Shown here piece after piece: positions 8,903 through 18,219 of a stretch of 64,000 nt of DNA. The position numbers and the translations under genes were made by a program. This DNA comes from Borreliella afzelii (GTDB taxonomy: Bacteria > Spirochaetota > Spirochaetia > Borreliales > Borreliaceae), in contig NZ_JACHGM010000002.1 in assembly GCF_014202295.1 (NCBI RefSeq), positions 62,001 to 126,000 on the forward strand, written 5' to 3'. Position 1 is the first letter of the stretch; each line of letters opens with the position of its first letter. The notes beneath the pieces are model-generated. The model did no database searches, had not been told where the DNA came from, and worked only from the letters and a program-made list of their open reading frames with translations.

Positions 8903-9488
8903 TTTAAAAGACATATATTCAAAACCAGACAGATTTTATTTTTTAGGTGTGCCTATAGATGTTTTTGACAGTCGCAGTAAGCTTATGAGTAGATTTGCTT
9001 ATCTTTCAGGACATCCCTATCATTCAATAGTAATTTTTATTGGGTTTAAAGCTTTTCTAAAGGTTTTGATTTTTAAAAAGTTTAGAAATCGCATTAAAAA
9101 TTCTTCTCTTGTTTTTTTAAATTCTAAGATTGTAAGATTTTTTTGTAGGATTTTTAAAAGAGTTAATATTGACTGTTATGATTCAAATGCAGTTCTTCTT
9201 ATTTTAATGGGAATACTAGAAAATACCCATAAAACATGTTATATTATTGACAAGGATAAAGTAATTTCAAAGAAAAAATTTTTAAGATTGAAAGAATCTC
9301 ATAAAGAAATTAGTTTTATTGGTTATTATGATTTAAAAGCTGTAAAGAGAAATAAAGAAATGTTTTTTGCAAATATTAATAAACTTACTCCTAGTGTAAT
9401 AATAAGCTTTTGTAATGATAGATATCTCGAAAATTTATTTTATGAAAATAAATTTAGTATTAGGACCAATTTAAGCGTTTTTTTATGA
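8895..9488 (+). CDS. WecG/TagA/CpsF-like glycosyltransferase relic
   Basis: The 197-residue product shows the order of blocks seen in WecG/TagA glycosyltransferases: FLGVPIDVFDSRSKLM near residue 16 (family form: LGVPVD followed by a helix), a central strand-helix CYIIDKDK (family FLLGG), HKEISFIGYYD (family IVGYHGY) and FANINKLTPSVIISF (family EINASGPDILLVGLG). The family's acceptor-site Asp block (VLPDG) is replaced by LVFLNSKI, and the terminal G-PKQE segment is missing. I infer a homologue that has lost catalysis or changed role. It overlaps rsmE by 8 bases and precedes ltpA. Family assignment is by eye. Confidence 0.6.
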   Translation: MANLKDIYSKPDRFYFLGVPIDVFDSRSKLMSRFAYLSGHPYHSIVIFIGFKAFLKVLIFKKFRNRIKNSSLVFLNSKIVRFFCRIFKRVNIDCYDSNAVLLILMGILENTHKTCYIIDKDKVISKKKFLRLKESHKEISFIGYYDLKAVKRNKEMFFANINKLTPSVIISFCNDRYLENLFYENKFSIRTNLSVFL

Positions 9489-9527
9489 TCTTTTTAAATT
9501 TAACTATTTATAGTTTATGAGGTAAGT

Positions 9528-10016
9528 ATGGCATTTCTGCTAAATCAATCAGTAGTTTATCCAATGCATGGAGTAGGTACTATTAAGGATATTAGAACCA
9601 GAGAGTTTAATGGCGAGATTATTGATTATTATGAAATACATTTCCCATTTAATGATATGATTTTTATGGTTCCTGTTGCTAAAGTTGACGATTTTGGAAT
9701 TAGGGCTTTAGTTAGCAGAGAAAAGGTAGAAGAGGTTTTTGATGTTATTAAAAAGTTTGAAGGTCAAATAGATTCAAAAAAAATAAAAGATGGTGGTCAT
9801 GAATTTTATAAAAAAAGTGATATTTTGGATACAGCAAAGTTATATAAATTTTTATATAAAAAATCTACTCAAAAAGAACTTCCTTTTTACGAAAAAAGGA
9901 TTTTGAATGATTTTGAATTAATACTGGAGCACGAGATTAGCTTAGCTTTGCAGATTAGCTTTGAAGAAGCTAAGAAGAAGATTAAAAATATTTTAGTCGA
10001 TAGTAAAAAGGCTTAA
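9528..10016 (+). CDS. ltpA: CarD/CdnL-type transcription regulator LtpA
   Basis: The N-terminus FLLNQSVVYPMHGVGTIKDI is the RNA-polymerase-interacting domain of the CarD/CdnL family, followed by an alpha-helical DNA-contacting domain to residue 162. CdnL proteins stabilise open complexes at promoters, often of rRNA and growth genes. The B31 counterpart (BB0355, LtpA) is raised at low temperature and is needed in the enzootic cycle, according to published work I recall. A GAGGTAAGT ribosome site precedes the ATG. It sits 39 bases after the WecG-like gene. Confidence 0.9.
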   Translation: MAFLLNQSVVYPMHGVGTIKDIRTREFNGEIIDYYEIHFPFNDMIFMVPVAKVDDFGIRALVSREKVEEVFDVIKKFEGQIDSKKIKDGGHEFYKKSDILDTAKLYKFLYKKSTQKELPFYEKRILNDFELILEHEISLALQISFEEAKKKIKNILVDSKKA

Positions 10017-10049
10017 AATTTTTTCAATTTTTGAGGGTGAGGATTTGCT

Positions 10050-11000
10050 GTGTTTGATTCTTTAAGATTGATCTTTTTAATAATTTATAGGTTTATTTTA
10101 ATATTTTGCCTTTTTTCTTTAATGTTTATTTGTACATTTTATTTAAAATATAAATTTTTGTATTTTAATTTTTCTATTTTTAGTTATAGTCTTTATTACA
10201 ATGCTTATATTTATTCTTTTCCTTTGTCGCTTGTTGTTACTTTTATAAGGATGTCTTATCCTTATTATGGAATGGTTTTAAAGTCATCTAGAGAGTCTTT
10301 TTATTTTTATTGTATTATCTTTATTCTTATATTATTGTTTTCTTATTTAGGATTTTTGGTTAGCTACAGTTTTCATTCTTACTATATTGATAGCAATAGG
10401 AATAATAGTTTTATCCTTAAAGATGAAGTTGTGCATTTTTTAAATGGCAAAATAATATTTTCTAGCAATAGGCCTAGATTTTATGGTTTTAATGGAGTTT
10501 TAATCGTTTCAGAGAATGATAAAAATGATAAAAGTTTTTCTTATGAATCAAATCTTTCTAATTCTAGTAAGATCAATTTTATTGAGAATAATTTTTTAGA
10601 GCAAAAGATTTATAATAATTTTGTTGATTTTCTTTTCAGGGATTTAAAAATTTTGAATAATTTTTTATTCTCACTCAATTATTTAAATTTAATTTTTAAT
10701 ATATTGGGAATTTCTTTATTGTTATTTGCGTTTTCCTATGTTTTTAATCTTATTTTTTCAAATAGTTTTGCAATGTTTCTTTATCCCATTTTTATTATAC
10801 TTTTTTTAAAAATTTATAATGTTTATTCAATTGAGTTTCCTAAGATTTACAATGTAATAATAGGAAAGAGCATGATTTCTGATTTTATTCCTTTTATTTT
10901 TTGTGTTTTAACTTTTTTTTCTACCTATTTATTTGGCTTTGTTTCAGAATATATTAAAATCAGCAAAGATTTGGATAATAATTTATATAAGGGTAGTTAA
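10050..11000 (+). CDS. Membrane protein of unknown function (3 TM, extracytoplasmic domain, 3 TM)
   Basis: The 316-residue product is very rich in Phe, Tyr, Leu and Ile. I see about three membrane segments in residues 8-120, a hydrophilic stretch of roughly 80 residues rich in Asn and Ser (about 120-200), and three more segments to the C-terminus. The layout superficially resembles LptF/LptG permeases, but no sequence motif confirms that. The start is GTG at 10050 with GGGTGAGGA upstream. It is 12 bases before the next gene, also a membrane protein, so the two probably form an operon pair. Confidence 0.65.
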   Translation: MFDSLRLIFLIIYRFILIFCLFSLMFICTFYLKYKFLYFNFSIFSYSLYYNAYIYSFPLSLVVTFIRMSYPYYGMVLKSSRESFYFYCIIFILILLFSYLGFLVSYSFHSYYIDSNRNNSFILKDEVVHFLNGKIIFSSNRPRFYGFNGVLIVSENDKNDKSFSYESNLSNSSKINFIENNFLEQKIYNNFVDFLFRDLKILNNFLFSLNYLNLIFNILGISLLLFAFSYVFNLIFSNSFAMFLYPIFIILFLKIYNVYSIEFPKIYNVIIGKSMISDFIPFIFCVLTFFSTYLFGFVSEYIKISKDLDNNLYKGS

Positions 11001-11012
11001 TTCTTAAGGTTT

Positions 11013-12812
11013 ATGAAAAGAGAAATATATGCATTTTTGAGCAACTTTATTGTTTTTTTATGTTTTTTTCTAAGTTTAATCTTTAGTTATTCTTATTTTT
11101 TTGGAGAAAATTTTTTAGAAAAGCATAGATTAATAGCGGCTTTTTTTGATTCTATTTTGGTTTTTTATAAGTATTTTTATGGGTTTTTTATTTTTATTGT
11201 TTGCATTTATTTTGCTTTTTTTGTTCAGCAAGAAATAAAGATTTATTTAAAATCGTATAATGGGTATTTATTTTCTAGACTTTATACATTTTTGCTAGTA
11301 TTTTTTATTATAGGACTTTTTTTTACCTTTATATTTAATTTAATATTGCCTTATATAATTGCCCAGAGAAATGAGTATAAGTTTAGTTACGATAGATATA
11401 ATCTTCTTGAAAGTGAAGCAAATAAAATATCTCTTAAAATTAAAAATATAGATATAAGTTTATCTTCAAATAGATTTTTTTTATCTTCTGATTTGTCAGA
11501 TTCTATGAAGCAAAAGAGAAAACATCTTGAAAATTTGATTAGAATATATGATAAAATGCGAATTATTTATGTAAATAATGAAGAACTTTTAACAAACTAT
11601 TATTTAGTAAAATCTGAATACAGTAAAATTCCAAGCTATGACGTTGATTTAGAAAAGGTTAAGAAAACTTTTTCACGATATCCTTTACAAAGCCTTAAAA
11701 AGCAAGATTTTTTTAATATTGTCAATGAATTTATTTCTCAAGCCGATTATTATACAGCTAATTATTTTGCTTATATTGCTTATGTTGCAACAAAAGATGA
11801 TAGTTTTGTTTCGCTTTTAAATTTGACTTTAAAGTTTATTAATGAAAACAGGAATTTTGAAAAAGAAAAAATGCAGTTGATTTCCGAAGAAAAGCAAAAA
11901 AATTTTTTATATCTTAATACTGAAAAATTTAAATTAGCTTATTACGGTTTTTCAAAACTTCATAAACTATTGCCTAGTGATAATGAAATTTTGAATTATA
12001 AAAATAAATCGCTTGAAAAGCTGAGAAAAAGATATCTTTTTTTTGATGAGATTGAAAAATATTTTGAATATTTCGGAATAAACGATGTATGGTTATTGCA
12101 ACCAGATTCTAAGAGAGGTTTTTATGATTATATTTATATGCAAAAAGTTGTCACCCTTAATAATTATTCTAAAATAATAAAAAATTTTGAACTTATTAGA
12201 TTTAATAACACAGGAAATGTTATTTTGCATATTAAAATTCCGTTTGCTACCTTAAGAGGTAATTTTGTGTATCAAAATGTTTTAGACAAAGATAATGAGC
12301 AGAGCGAAATTACTCTTACCAAAGTCTTTGTGTCTAAGGATAGTTTTGATACAAACGTTTTAGAGGTTGTCAAGATTAATGAAAATGTAGAAAATTTAGC
12401 TTTATTTTCAAATTTTACTGAGGTTGGATTTTTTTTAAAAATTCAAAGTTTGTCAAGCGCTTTTCATAAGGTTACTATATTAAATTTGAAATTAATTAAT
12501 ATTTTTTCCTTAACTTTAGTTTTACTCATTTCTCCTATTTTGCTAGTTTTAATGGGAGCATTTTTTGTTTCTTTGTTTTCTAAAATAGAATTTAATTTCA
12601 ATTCTAAGGTTATGATTGTTTTAGTCTCATTAATGATAGCTGTCTTCTCTGGGATTGCTTGTCTTTTTGTAAATTATTTTTTAATTATTTTTACCTCTCT
12701 TCTTATATATGTTTTTAATAGTGTGTACATATCTTTGGCTATCCTTTCTGTGTTATTAGGTTTTCTTATTTTCAAAATAATTATTTTAAATTATAAGGAA
12801 AGGCATATTTAA
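11013..12812 (+). CDS. Large membrane protein of unknown function with soluble helical domain
   Basis: The 599-residue product has membrane segments near residues 8-30, 45-72 and 92-115, a long hydrophilic domain (about 120-490) that looks helical in its first half (ESEANKISLKIKNID, KQKRKHLENLIRIYD) and more beta-like later, then three to four membrane segments (about 495-595). I do not recognise a family. It shares the 3 TM-soluble-3 TM arrangement of its upstream neighbour, suggesting a paired membrane complex (inference). Its last 4 bases overlap the convergent lipoprotein gene. Confidence 0.65.
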   Translation: MKREIYAFLSNFIVFLCFFLSLIFSYSYFFGENFLEKHRLIAAFFDSILVFYKYFYGFFIFIVCIYFAFFVQQEIKIYLKSYNGYLFSRLYTFLLVFFIIGLFFTFIFNLILPYIIAQRNEYKFSYDRYNLLESEANKISLKIKNIDISLSSNRFFLSSDLSDSMKQKRKHLENLIRIYDKMRIIYVNNEELLTNYYLVKSEYSKIPSYDVDLEKVKKTFSRYPLQSLKKQDFFNIVNEFISQADYYTANYFAYIAYVATKDDSFVSLLNLTLKFINENRNFEKEKMQLISEEKQKNFLYLNTEKFKLAYYGFSKLHKLLPSDNEILNYKNKSLEKLRKRYLFFDEIEKYFEYFGINDVWLLQPDSKRGFYDYIYMQKVVTLNNYSKIIKNFELIRFNNTGNVILHIKIPFATLRGNFVYQNVLDKDNEQSEITLTKVFVSKDSFDTNVLEVVKINENVENLALFSNFTEVGFFLKIQSLSSAFHKVTILNLKLINIFSLTLVLLISPILLVLMGAFFVSLFSKIEFNFNSKVMIVLVSLMIAVFSGIACLFVNYFLIIFTSLLIYVFNSVYISLAILSVLLGFLIFKIIILNYKERHI

Positions 12813-13930
12813 TTTTTATTTTTTTTTAGATTCTTAATTCTAGAGAAAAACCATTCATTTATTAGTAAGTTTTCTTTTTCAATTGTTTTTTTGCTTAATA
12901 CATGGGAATAGCTATTGATTTGAGTTTCGTCAATAATAAAAGGAGATATTCCATCAATTGAGTGTTTTATTTTTAAATTTAATTTTTTGTAGGGAGTAAA
13001 ACCATTAGCAAATCCAAAACATATATTTGATTGAGATTGATTGTTTAATCCAATTAGGGTTTTTTGAATTTTTTTATCTAAAATCCAGTTGACAAATTTT
13101 TTAGTTAAAATAGATGTTTCTAAAATTCCAATAAAATTTGGGTTTGAGATAACAATTTCATTGTTATTGTTGATTAAGTATGAAAATTTTATTTGTGCTT
13201 TCTCTTGTTCGCTTAGGCTATTGTAGAAGGTTAGATCGCTCAATCCTGTTATTAAAGGAGATTTTTTATTAAGTAATATTTTGTTTAGTTTGAGGTAGCC
13301 ATATTTATTAAAAAAATCTTTTTGCAAATCCATTTGTTTTTCATTTAAAAATGATGAAAAATATTCTAACATTTTTAAAATTTTATTTTCATTGTAATTT
13401 AATTTATTCTTTTCAAAAGAAAATCTCACATCATTTATTTCAGAGATCACATAAAATAAATTTTCAGAAATATAGGGTGATATAAAGAATTTTCCATCTT
13501 TAATGAAATTTTCGTATTCTTCTTTTAAATATTTAGTGTTTATGTATTTTTCAATCTGGTGTGTATTTTTATAGATTAAAATAGGAATGTCAAAACTTAA
13601 TGGAATAATTTTGTAGTTAAATTGTTTGAAAATATGTTTTAAGATAGGATAATCTGGATTATAATTGATTTTTATAGATTTAAAATGGTTGGTAATATTT
13701 GTATTGCCAATGTTTTTAGAAATAATTATTTGCGCATTTTCTTTTTCTATTGTTTGTAGATCAATGTTATTCCTAAACTTAATTATAAAATTAAGTTTAT
13801 TTTCGATGTTAAATTGATTTATATAAAATGGTATTGTTTTGTTATCAGTTAACACAATTATATTCTTATTTGTTGAACAGCTGGGGCTAATTATTAAAAT
13901 TGCTGCTAGTATTAAATTTTTTATTCTCAT
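12809..13930 (-). CDS. Lipoprotein with solute-binding-protein-like organisation
   Basis: Starting at ATG 13930, the product has a hydrophobic signal and a Cys at IISPSC, so it should be lipidated. The body alternates short strands and helices as in extracellular solute-binding proteins: IIVLTDNKTIPFYI early, then IIPLSFDIPILIYKN and a hinge-like IVISNPNFIG. No ABC permease genes lie beside it and I cannot assign a ligand. A TTG codon at 13942 in frame is an alternative start, but neither has a good ribosome site. It converges with and overlaps the upstream membrane protein gene by 4 bases. Confidence 0.65.
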   Translation of the reverse strand: MRIKNLILAAILIISPSCSTNKNIIVLTDNKTIPFYINQFNIENKLNFIIKFRNNIDLQTIEKENAQIIISKNIGNTNITNHFKSIKINYNPDYPILKHIFKQFNYKIIPLSFDIPILIYKNTHQIEKYINTKYLKEEYENFIKDGKFFISPYISENLFYVISEINDVRFSFEKNKLNYNENKILKMLEYFSSFLNEKQMDLQKDFFNKYGYLKLNKILLNKKSPLITGLSDLTFYNSLSEQEKAQIKFSYLINNNNEIVISNPNFIGILETSILTKKFVNWILDKKIQKTLIGLNNQSQSNICFGFANGFTPYKKLNLKIKHSIDGISPFIIDETQINSYSHVLSKKTIEKENLLINEWFFSRIKNLKKNKN

Positions 13931-14051
13931 AAAATTATTCAAGTTTTTTCTTTTATTTTATAATAAATTATGTATAATTTTTATAGTTAATATTGATTTC
14001 CATGTTTAATTGGAAAATAGAGCAAGGGAGTTGAAAAGTTTTTAGGGGGAT

Positions 14052-15614
14052 ATGAATTTGGGTTTCTTTGATTTTATACTTTCTATGTTTAGTATTAATA
14101 AAGAACTTACTTCTGAACAAATAAAGCAAAAAAGGCTAAAAGAAGTTAAAATTAATTTAAGCAGGGTAAGTAATTTTTTTAATGCTTCAAAAATCCAGGC
14201 TTTACCTCAATTTTCTAGATTTCTTTATAATTTTTATAAAATTTTTTCTCCCTTAAGGCCATTTGCCCAAAGATATAAAAATTCTAATAAAATTGTTCAT
14301 TTTGTTGTTGAAAAATATTTAAATGAAAGTCAAAAGAAATCTTTAGATTATATTTATTCTTTTTCTGCAAGTGATAACATAAATTTTGCTTCAGATCTTC
14401 CTAAAAAATTGCATAATAATTTATCTTATTTGTTTAAAAACATAACACAAGAACAAATTAAATTAATAGATGAAACTTATGAAGCTTTGCATAATTTTTT
14501 TGATTTAGTCTTATATCAATACTATTTGGTTCTTAAAAATTTTGACAACTTACTTCCAGAAGATGATTTTGTATATAGGCCTAGATTCAGCTCTATAGGT
14601 TGTGGAGTTATTATAGATGATCTTAAAGATTTGTTAGAATGTATCTCTTGTGTTAAGAATATTTCTATTTGGAAAAATCTTTATGACATTATTTTAGAAA
14701 TATATGGAAATAAGGAAGATTTTCCTATTAAATCAAATGTCTGGACTAAGATTATTTCTTCCATTTTAGATATAAATAAGAGTAAAGAAATTTTATATCT
14801 AATAAGATATGTTAGTGGAGATCCGGATTATTTTCCTATCTCTATTGGGCAAAAACCTAATCCAATAGCAAGAATATTTTTTAATGATCTTACTAAGCAT
14901 GTTGCCACTGAAATTGAAAAAATTAAAGTTTTGCAAAAAAATAGCAAATCTAAAATATTAGCTGAACAGCTTTTTCCAGGAATATCTTTGTTAAATTTGG
15001 ATAATTATAATGAAAAAATGAATGAAAAGATTATATCTAAAATTGTGAGTACCACAGGCTATATTTATTGTGAGCTTTTAGTTTATTTGAGAACATATAC
15101 TATTCAATTTGTTAAAAAAGATCTTAATGATATTGTTAATTTACTTATTATTAAAGGACAATGGAAGCTTATAGAGCTTTCAAGGGAAATGTCTAATGAT
15201 ATGCATGCTTTGATTAATATTTATACAAGTCTTATTGATTTTGATTCTAATTTAGGAGAGCAAGGCGGCTATGGTAATAGAATAAATGCATTGCTACATA
15301 GAGCTTCTGTGGGAGATAAATCTTCAGAGAAATTATTGTTAAATATAATAGCAGATGTTAATAAAAAGGCTTTTACTATATCAAGTGAATATTATTCTAA
15401 AATTTATTCTATTGAGCAGCGTTTGCAAGATTGTCTTTCAGACTATTCAAAGGTATCTTTGGAAAGAGAGTTGATTTATAATTGGAAAGAGCTTGATATG
15501 GAACTTGCCAAAAGCTATGGAAACAATTTAAATTTTGGAGGTATAATGAAAAATATTTTAGGTAGTTTGGATTTATTTTTAAAGTTAGTGGATTTATATT
15601 TGGAGAAAAAATAA
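14052..15614 (+). CDS. Conserved Borrelia protein of unknown function, all-helical
   Basis: The 520-residue product has no signal peptide or membrane segment and looks largely alpha-helical. Visible features are a basic N-terminal stretch (residues 20-35), paired Cys at about 182-200 and a Glu/Lys-rich C-terminus. I do not recognise any catalytic motif. A strong AGGGGGAT ribosome site precedes the ATG, and the gene is followed after 21 bases by rpmB, so it may be co-transcribed with a ribosomal protein gene. Confidence 0.65.
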   Translation: MNLGFFDFILSMFSINKELTSEQIKQKRLKEVKINLSRVSNFFNASKIQALPQFSRFLYNFYKIFSPLRPFAQRYKNSNKIVHFVVEKYLNESQKKSLDYIYSFSASDNINFASDLPKKLHNNLSYLFKNITQEQIKLIDETYEALHNFFDLVLYQYYLVLKNFDNLLPEDDFVYRPRFSSIGCGVIIDDLKDLLECISCVKNISIWKNLYDIILEIYGNKEDFPIKSNVWTKIISSILDINKSKEILYLIRYVSGDPDYFPISIGQKPNPIARIFFNDLTKHVATEIEKIKVLQKNSKSKILAEQLFPGISLLNLDNYNEKMNEKIISKIVSTTGYIYCELLVYLRTYTIQFVKKDLNDIVNLLIIKGQWKLIELSREMSNDMHALINIYTSLIDFDSNLGEQGGYGNRINALLHRASVGDKSSEKLLLNIIADVNKKAFTISSEYYSKIYSIEQRLQDCLSDYSKVSLERELIYNWKELDMELAKSYGNNLNFGGIMKNILGSLDLFLKLVDLYLEKK

Positions 15615-15635
15615 ATAATTTTAAGGAGTGTCTAA

Positions 15636-15914
15636 ATGGCTAGAAAGTGCGAGATAACAGGGAAAAAAACTATGTTTGGAAACAATGTTCCAAGAAAGGG
15701 TCTTGCCAAGAAGAAGGGTGGAGCTGGGCAACATATTGGAGTAAAAACCAAAAGAACCTTTAAGGTTAATTTAATAAATAAAAAATTTTTTATTCCAGAT
15801 CTTGGAAGAAGTATTAACATTAAGGTTTCTGCTAATGCATTAAGAAGTATTTCAAAGATAGGACTTGATGCTTTTTTAAAGAAAAACTGCAAAAAAATAG
15901 AAAATTTTTTATAG
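15636..15914 (+). CDS. rpmB: Ribosomal protein L28
   Basis: L28 is a small basic 50S subunit protein. The sequence begins MARKCEITGKKTMFGNNV, the classic L28 start (CxxTGK, then GNNVSHA in most bacteria), and ends with the expected LRSISKIGLDAFL block. At 92 residues it is a little longer than the usual 60-80, like other spirochaete L28 proteins. AAGGAG lies just before the ATG. An antisense frame of 86 codons on the opposite strand is a shadow. Confidence 0.95.
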   Translation: MARKCEITGKKTMFGNNVPRKGLAKKKGGAGQHIGVKTKRTFKVNLINKKFFIPDLGRSINIKVSANALRSISKIGLDAFLKKNCKKIENFL

Positions 15915-15932
15915 ATTTTAATTTTAGCAATT

Positions 15933-16673
15933 TTATGTTATTAAAATGCTACTTGATATCAAGTATTCTGGGGTATTAGTTGTTATTTTTGAGTCTGTAA
16001 ATTCAAAATTTTTAAAAAGACTTAAAATAGTCATGATCGCATTTATGTTTTCTGGAAATATTTTTTTTGATTTATAGTTTTCTAGTATTAGATTAAGGCT
16101 GGGTGATTCTTCTTTAAGAAAAATATGCTTTAAATTTTCTTCAAGCTTTAGGGCTTTTTTTATATTTGTAGATTTTGAAGTAAAGTAAGATAGAAAAATA
16201 AATGAATTTTCTTCTTTGTTTGTAAAAGGTGCTAAAAACTCACAAAATTTTAGTAAATGTTTATTCCAAGTTTTCCCAAAAATTATTGGAATTATTTTTA
16301 TATTTTTTTTTATATTGCTAATAAAATTCAATGTAATTTCAATTTTATGATCATTTTCGATTAGGGTATCGTCTATATTGATAAAATTTAAATTTTTTAA
16401 TAATTTTAATATTTTTAGGTTTACTTTAATATTTTTATTAAAAATTCTCCAGACATGATGATCGGATATATTAATTAAAAAATTGCTTTTAGCTTCAGAG
16501 ATTATAAATACATTATTAGTTTGATTTGATATTATTTTGTTAAACAAATATTCATTTTTAAAAAAAAACTCATAGCTTCCATAACCTGTTAAGATGGCTT
16601 TGTGAGTTTTTTTTTCTTTCAACTTAAATGATAATCTGTTTGTATTGTTTGAATAGAATATGTTTTCAACCAA
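15933..16673 (-). CDS. MEMO1/AmmeMemoRadiSam-B-like protein lacking the metal-site residues
   Basis: The 246-residue product follows the MEMO fold block by block. KAILTGYGSYEFF aligns with the family's AIIAPHAGYTYCG, NVFIISEAKSN with IFILGPSHH, and HHVWRIFNKNIKVN with the IYRTPLYDLRID segment. ENDHKIEITLNFI aligns with DEHSIEMHLPY, KIIPIIFG with IIPVLVG, IFLSYFT with VVSSDFCH, and LENYKSKKIFPENINAIMTI with the CGRHPIGVLL segment. The ligands known for human MEMO1 (His of PHAGY, His of SHH, Cys of ICGR) are all replaced. The start is TTG at 16673 with a weak ribosome site, 17 bases after pyk, so it is probably co-transcribed with it. Confidence 0.6.
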   Translation of the reverse strand: MVENIFYSNNTNRLSFKLKEKKTHKAILTGYGSYEFFFKNEYLFNKIISNQTNNVFIISEAKSNFLINISDHHVWRIFNKNIKVNLKILKLLKNLNFINIDDTLIENDHKIEITLNFISNIKKNIKIIPIIFGKTWNKHLLKFCEFLAPFTNKEENSFIFLSYFTSKSTNIKKALKLEENLKHIFLKEESPSLNLILENYKSKKIFPENINAIMTILSLFKNFEFTDSKITTNTPEYLISSSILIT

Positions 16674-16690
16674 GGGGTTTCTAACTTGTT

Positions 16691-18124
16691 TTATATATTT
16701 CGCCCCTTGATTGCATCTTCTACTGTGTTTATTTCCATAAATTCTGTTCCTTTGTCAATATCTCTATTTGGGTTGCCGGAAATAATTATTACAGTGTCTT
16801 TGTCAGTAACAATACCTTGTTCTTTTAATATTTTAAGAGAAGTTACTACAAATTCGGTAGTTCTTTTAAAATTATTGTCTACAAGATTAGAATAAACCCC
16901 GTAAGATAATGTTAATTCTCTTGCCAGTCTCTCGCTATTTGTTGTAATGAATAATGGAACACTTGCTCTGTAAGTTGCCATTATTCTTGCGGTTTTGCCT
17001 TTTAGAGAATCTACAATAATTGCTTTTACATCCATAATCTTTGTGGCATCGATTGCACATTTAATAATATAGTTTCTTGTAGTGCTTTTATCGTAGAAAA
17101 GTTCATCTTTATATAAGGTCCTTTTTCTGTGTTTTTCAACTTTTTTAGCAATGTTTGTCATCATTTTTACAGCTTCAATCGGATATTTCCCGTAAGCGGT
17201 TTCTCCAGATAGCATAATTGCGTCTGTTCCGTTTAAAATAGCGTTAGCAATATCAGATACTTCTGCTCTAGTAGGTCTTGGATTTTCAATCATTGTATGA
17301 AGCATTTGAGTTGCTGTAATCACAGGTATTCCATACTTTATGCAAGTTTGTGTGATTTTGAGTTGAGCAATGGGCACATCTTCTGCAGGAATTTCAACTC
17401 CCATATCTCCTCTTGCAACCATTATTCCATAAGATGCTTTTACAATTTCTTCAATATTGTCAATTCCTTCTTGATTTTCAATTTTGGATATAATTTTTAC
17501 ATCAGGATTTCCAATAGCATTTAAAATTTTTTGAACATCTTGAACGTCTTTAGAATGTCTTACAAACGAATGGGCAATAAAATCAACATTATATTTTGCT
17601 GCAAGTTCAATAAATCCTCTGTCTTTTTCAGTTACTGATTGCAGTTTAAGAGAAATACCAGGAGTATTTATTGATTTTTTATTTTTAATTTGACCATCAT
17701 TTTTAATTTCACAAATTAATCGGTCGGGTAGTTTGGAAACAACAGTCATTTCAAGCTCACCGTCATCAATTAGTACTTTGGATCCTTGGGGTACTTCTTT
17801 TACAAATCCGTCATAATTAGTTTGAAGGCTGTTAGGCTCATTAATAGGCAAAGTTGAGATGATTACTTTATCTCCAGTTTTTACAATAATAGGATTTTCA
17901 ATATTTGCTGTTCTAACTTCTGGTCCTTTTGTGTCGATCATTAGAGCTATTTTATTTGAAATTTTTCTAACATTTTCTATTACTTTTATTGTATCTTCGT
18001 GTGATTGATGGGCAGTATTTAGTCTTATGACGTTTACCCCCGCATCGTATAAATCTTTTATGTGTTCTGGCTCGCATCTAAGATCAGATATTGTTGCTAC
18101 AATTTTTGTTAACTTTGAAATCAT
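16691..18124 (-). CDS. pyk: Pyruvate kinase
   Basis: Pyruvate kinase converts phosphoenolpyruvate and ADP to pyruvate and ATP, the last step of glycolysis. The 477-residue sequence has LTKIVATISDL, the substrate-loop segment VIRLNTAHQSHED (the usual NFSHG is changed to NTAHQ), DTKGPEVRT, the active-site block IMVARGDMGVEIP and ATQMLHTMIENPRPTRAE. A full C-terminal domain follows. Ribosome site GGAGGAAG is strong, and a TTGTTA-17-TAAAAT promoter lies just upstream. Enolase, the preceding step, is encoded at 28.8-30.1 kb. Confidence 0.96.
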   Translation of the reverse strand: MISKLTKIVATISDLRCEPEHIKDLYDAGVNVIRLNTAHQSHEDTIKVIENVRKISNKIALMIDTKGPEVRTANIENPIIVKTGDKVIISTLPINEPNSLQTNYDGFVKEVPQGSKVLIDDGELEMTVVSKLPDRLICEIKNDGQIKNKKSINTPGISLKLQSVTEKDRGFIELAAKYNVDFIAHSFVRHSKDVQDVQKILNAIGNPDVKIISKIENQEGIDNIEEIVKASYGIMVARGDMGVEIPAEDVPIAQLKITQTCIKYGIPVITATQMLHTMIENPRPTRAEVSDIANAILNGTDAIMLSGETAYGKYPIEAVKMMTNIAKKVEKHRKRTLYKDELFYDKSTTRNYIIKCAIDATKIMDVKAIIVDSLKGKTARIMATYRASVPLFITTNSERLARELTLSYGVYSNLVDNNFKRTTEFVVTSLKILKEQGIVTDKDTVIIISGNPNRDIDKGTEFMEINTVEDAIKGRNI

Positions 18125-18148
18125 AAAGTTCTTCCTCCACTCTTATAA

Positions 18149-18177
18149 ATTTTATGCTTTTTGTCTTTGAATAACAA
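18149..18177 (-). promoter_or_regulatory. Predicted vegetative promoter of pyk
   Basis: On the minus strand the -35 TTGTTA (complement of 18172-18177) is separated by 17 bases from the -10 TAAAAT (complement of 18149-18154). The expected transcription start is about 18 bases before the pyk start codon, leaving just room for its GGAGGAAG ribosome site. Spacing and hexamers fit a housekeeping sigma promoter; activity is inferred. Confidence 0.55.
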
Positions 18178-18219
18178 TATTTTGTTAAAAATTCAAAACT
18201 TTGCTTTGCTAAGTAGTAT

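Noticed and set aside
15632..15892. 86-codon minus-strand frame over rpmB
   Set aside because: Shadow of the L28 gene on the other strand; composition mirrors the basic ribosomal protein.
16671..16706. AAGGGG...CCCCTT inverted sequence near the pyk/MEMO-like junction
   Set aside because: Only 6-bp arms with a loop of about 25 bases, partly in coding sequence; not a credible terminator.
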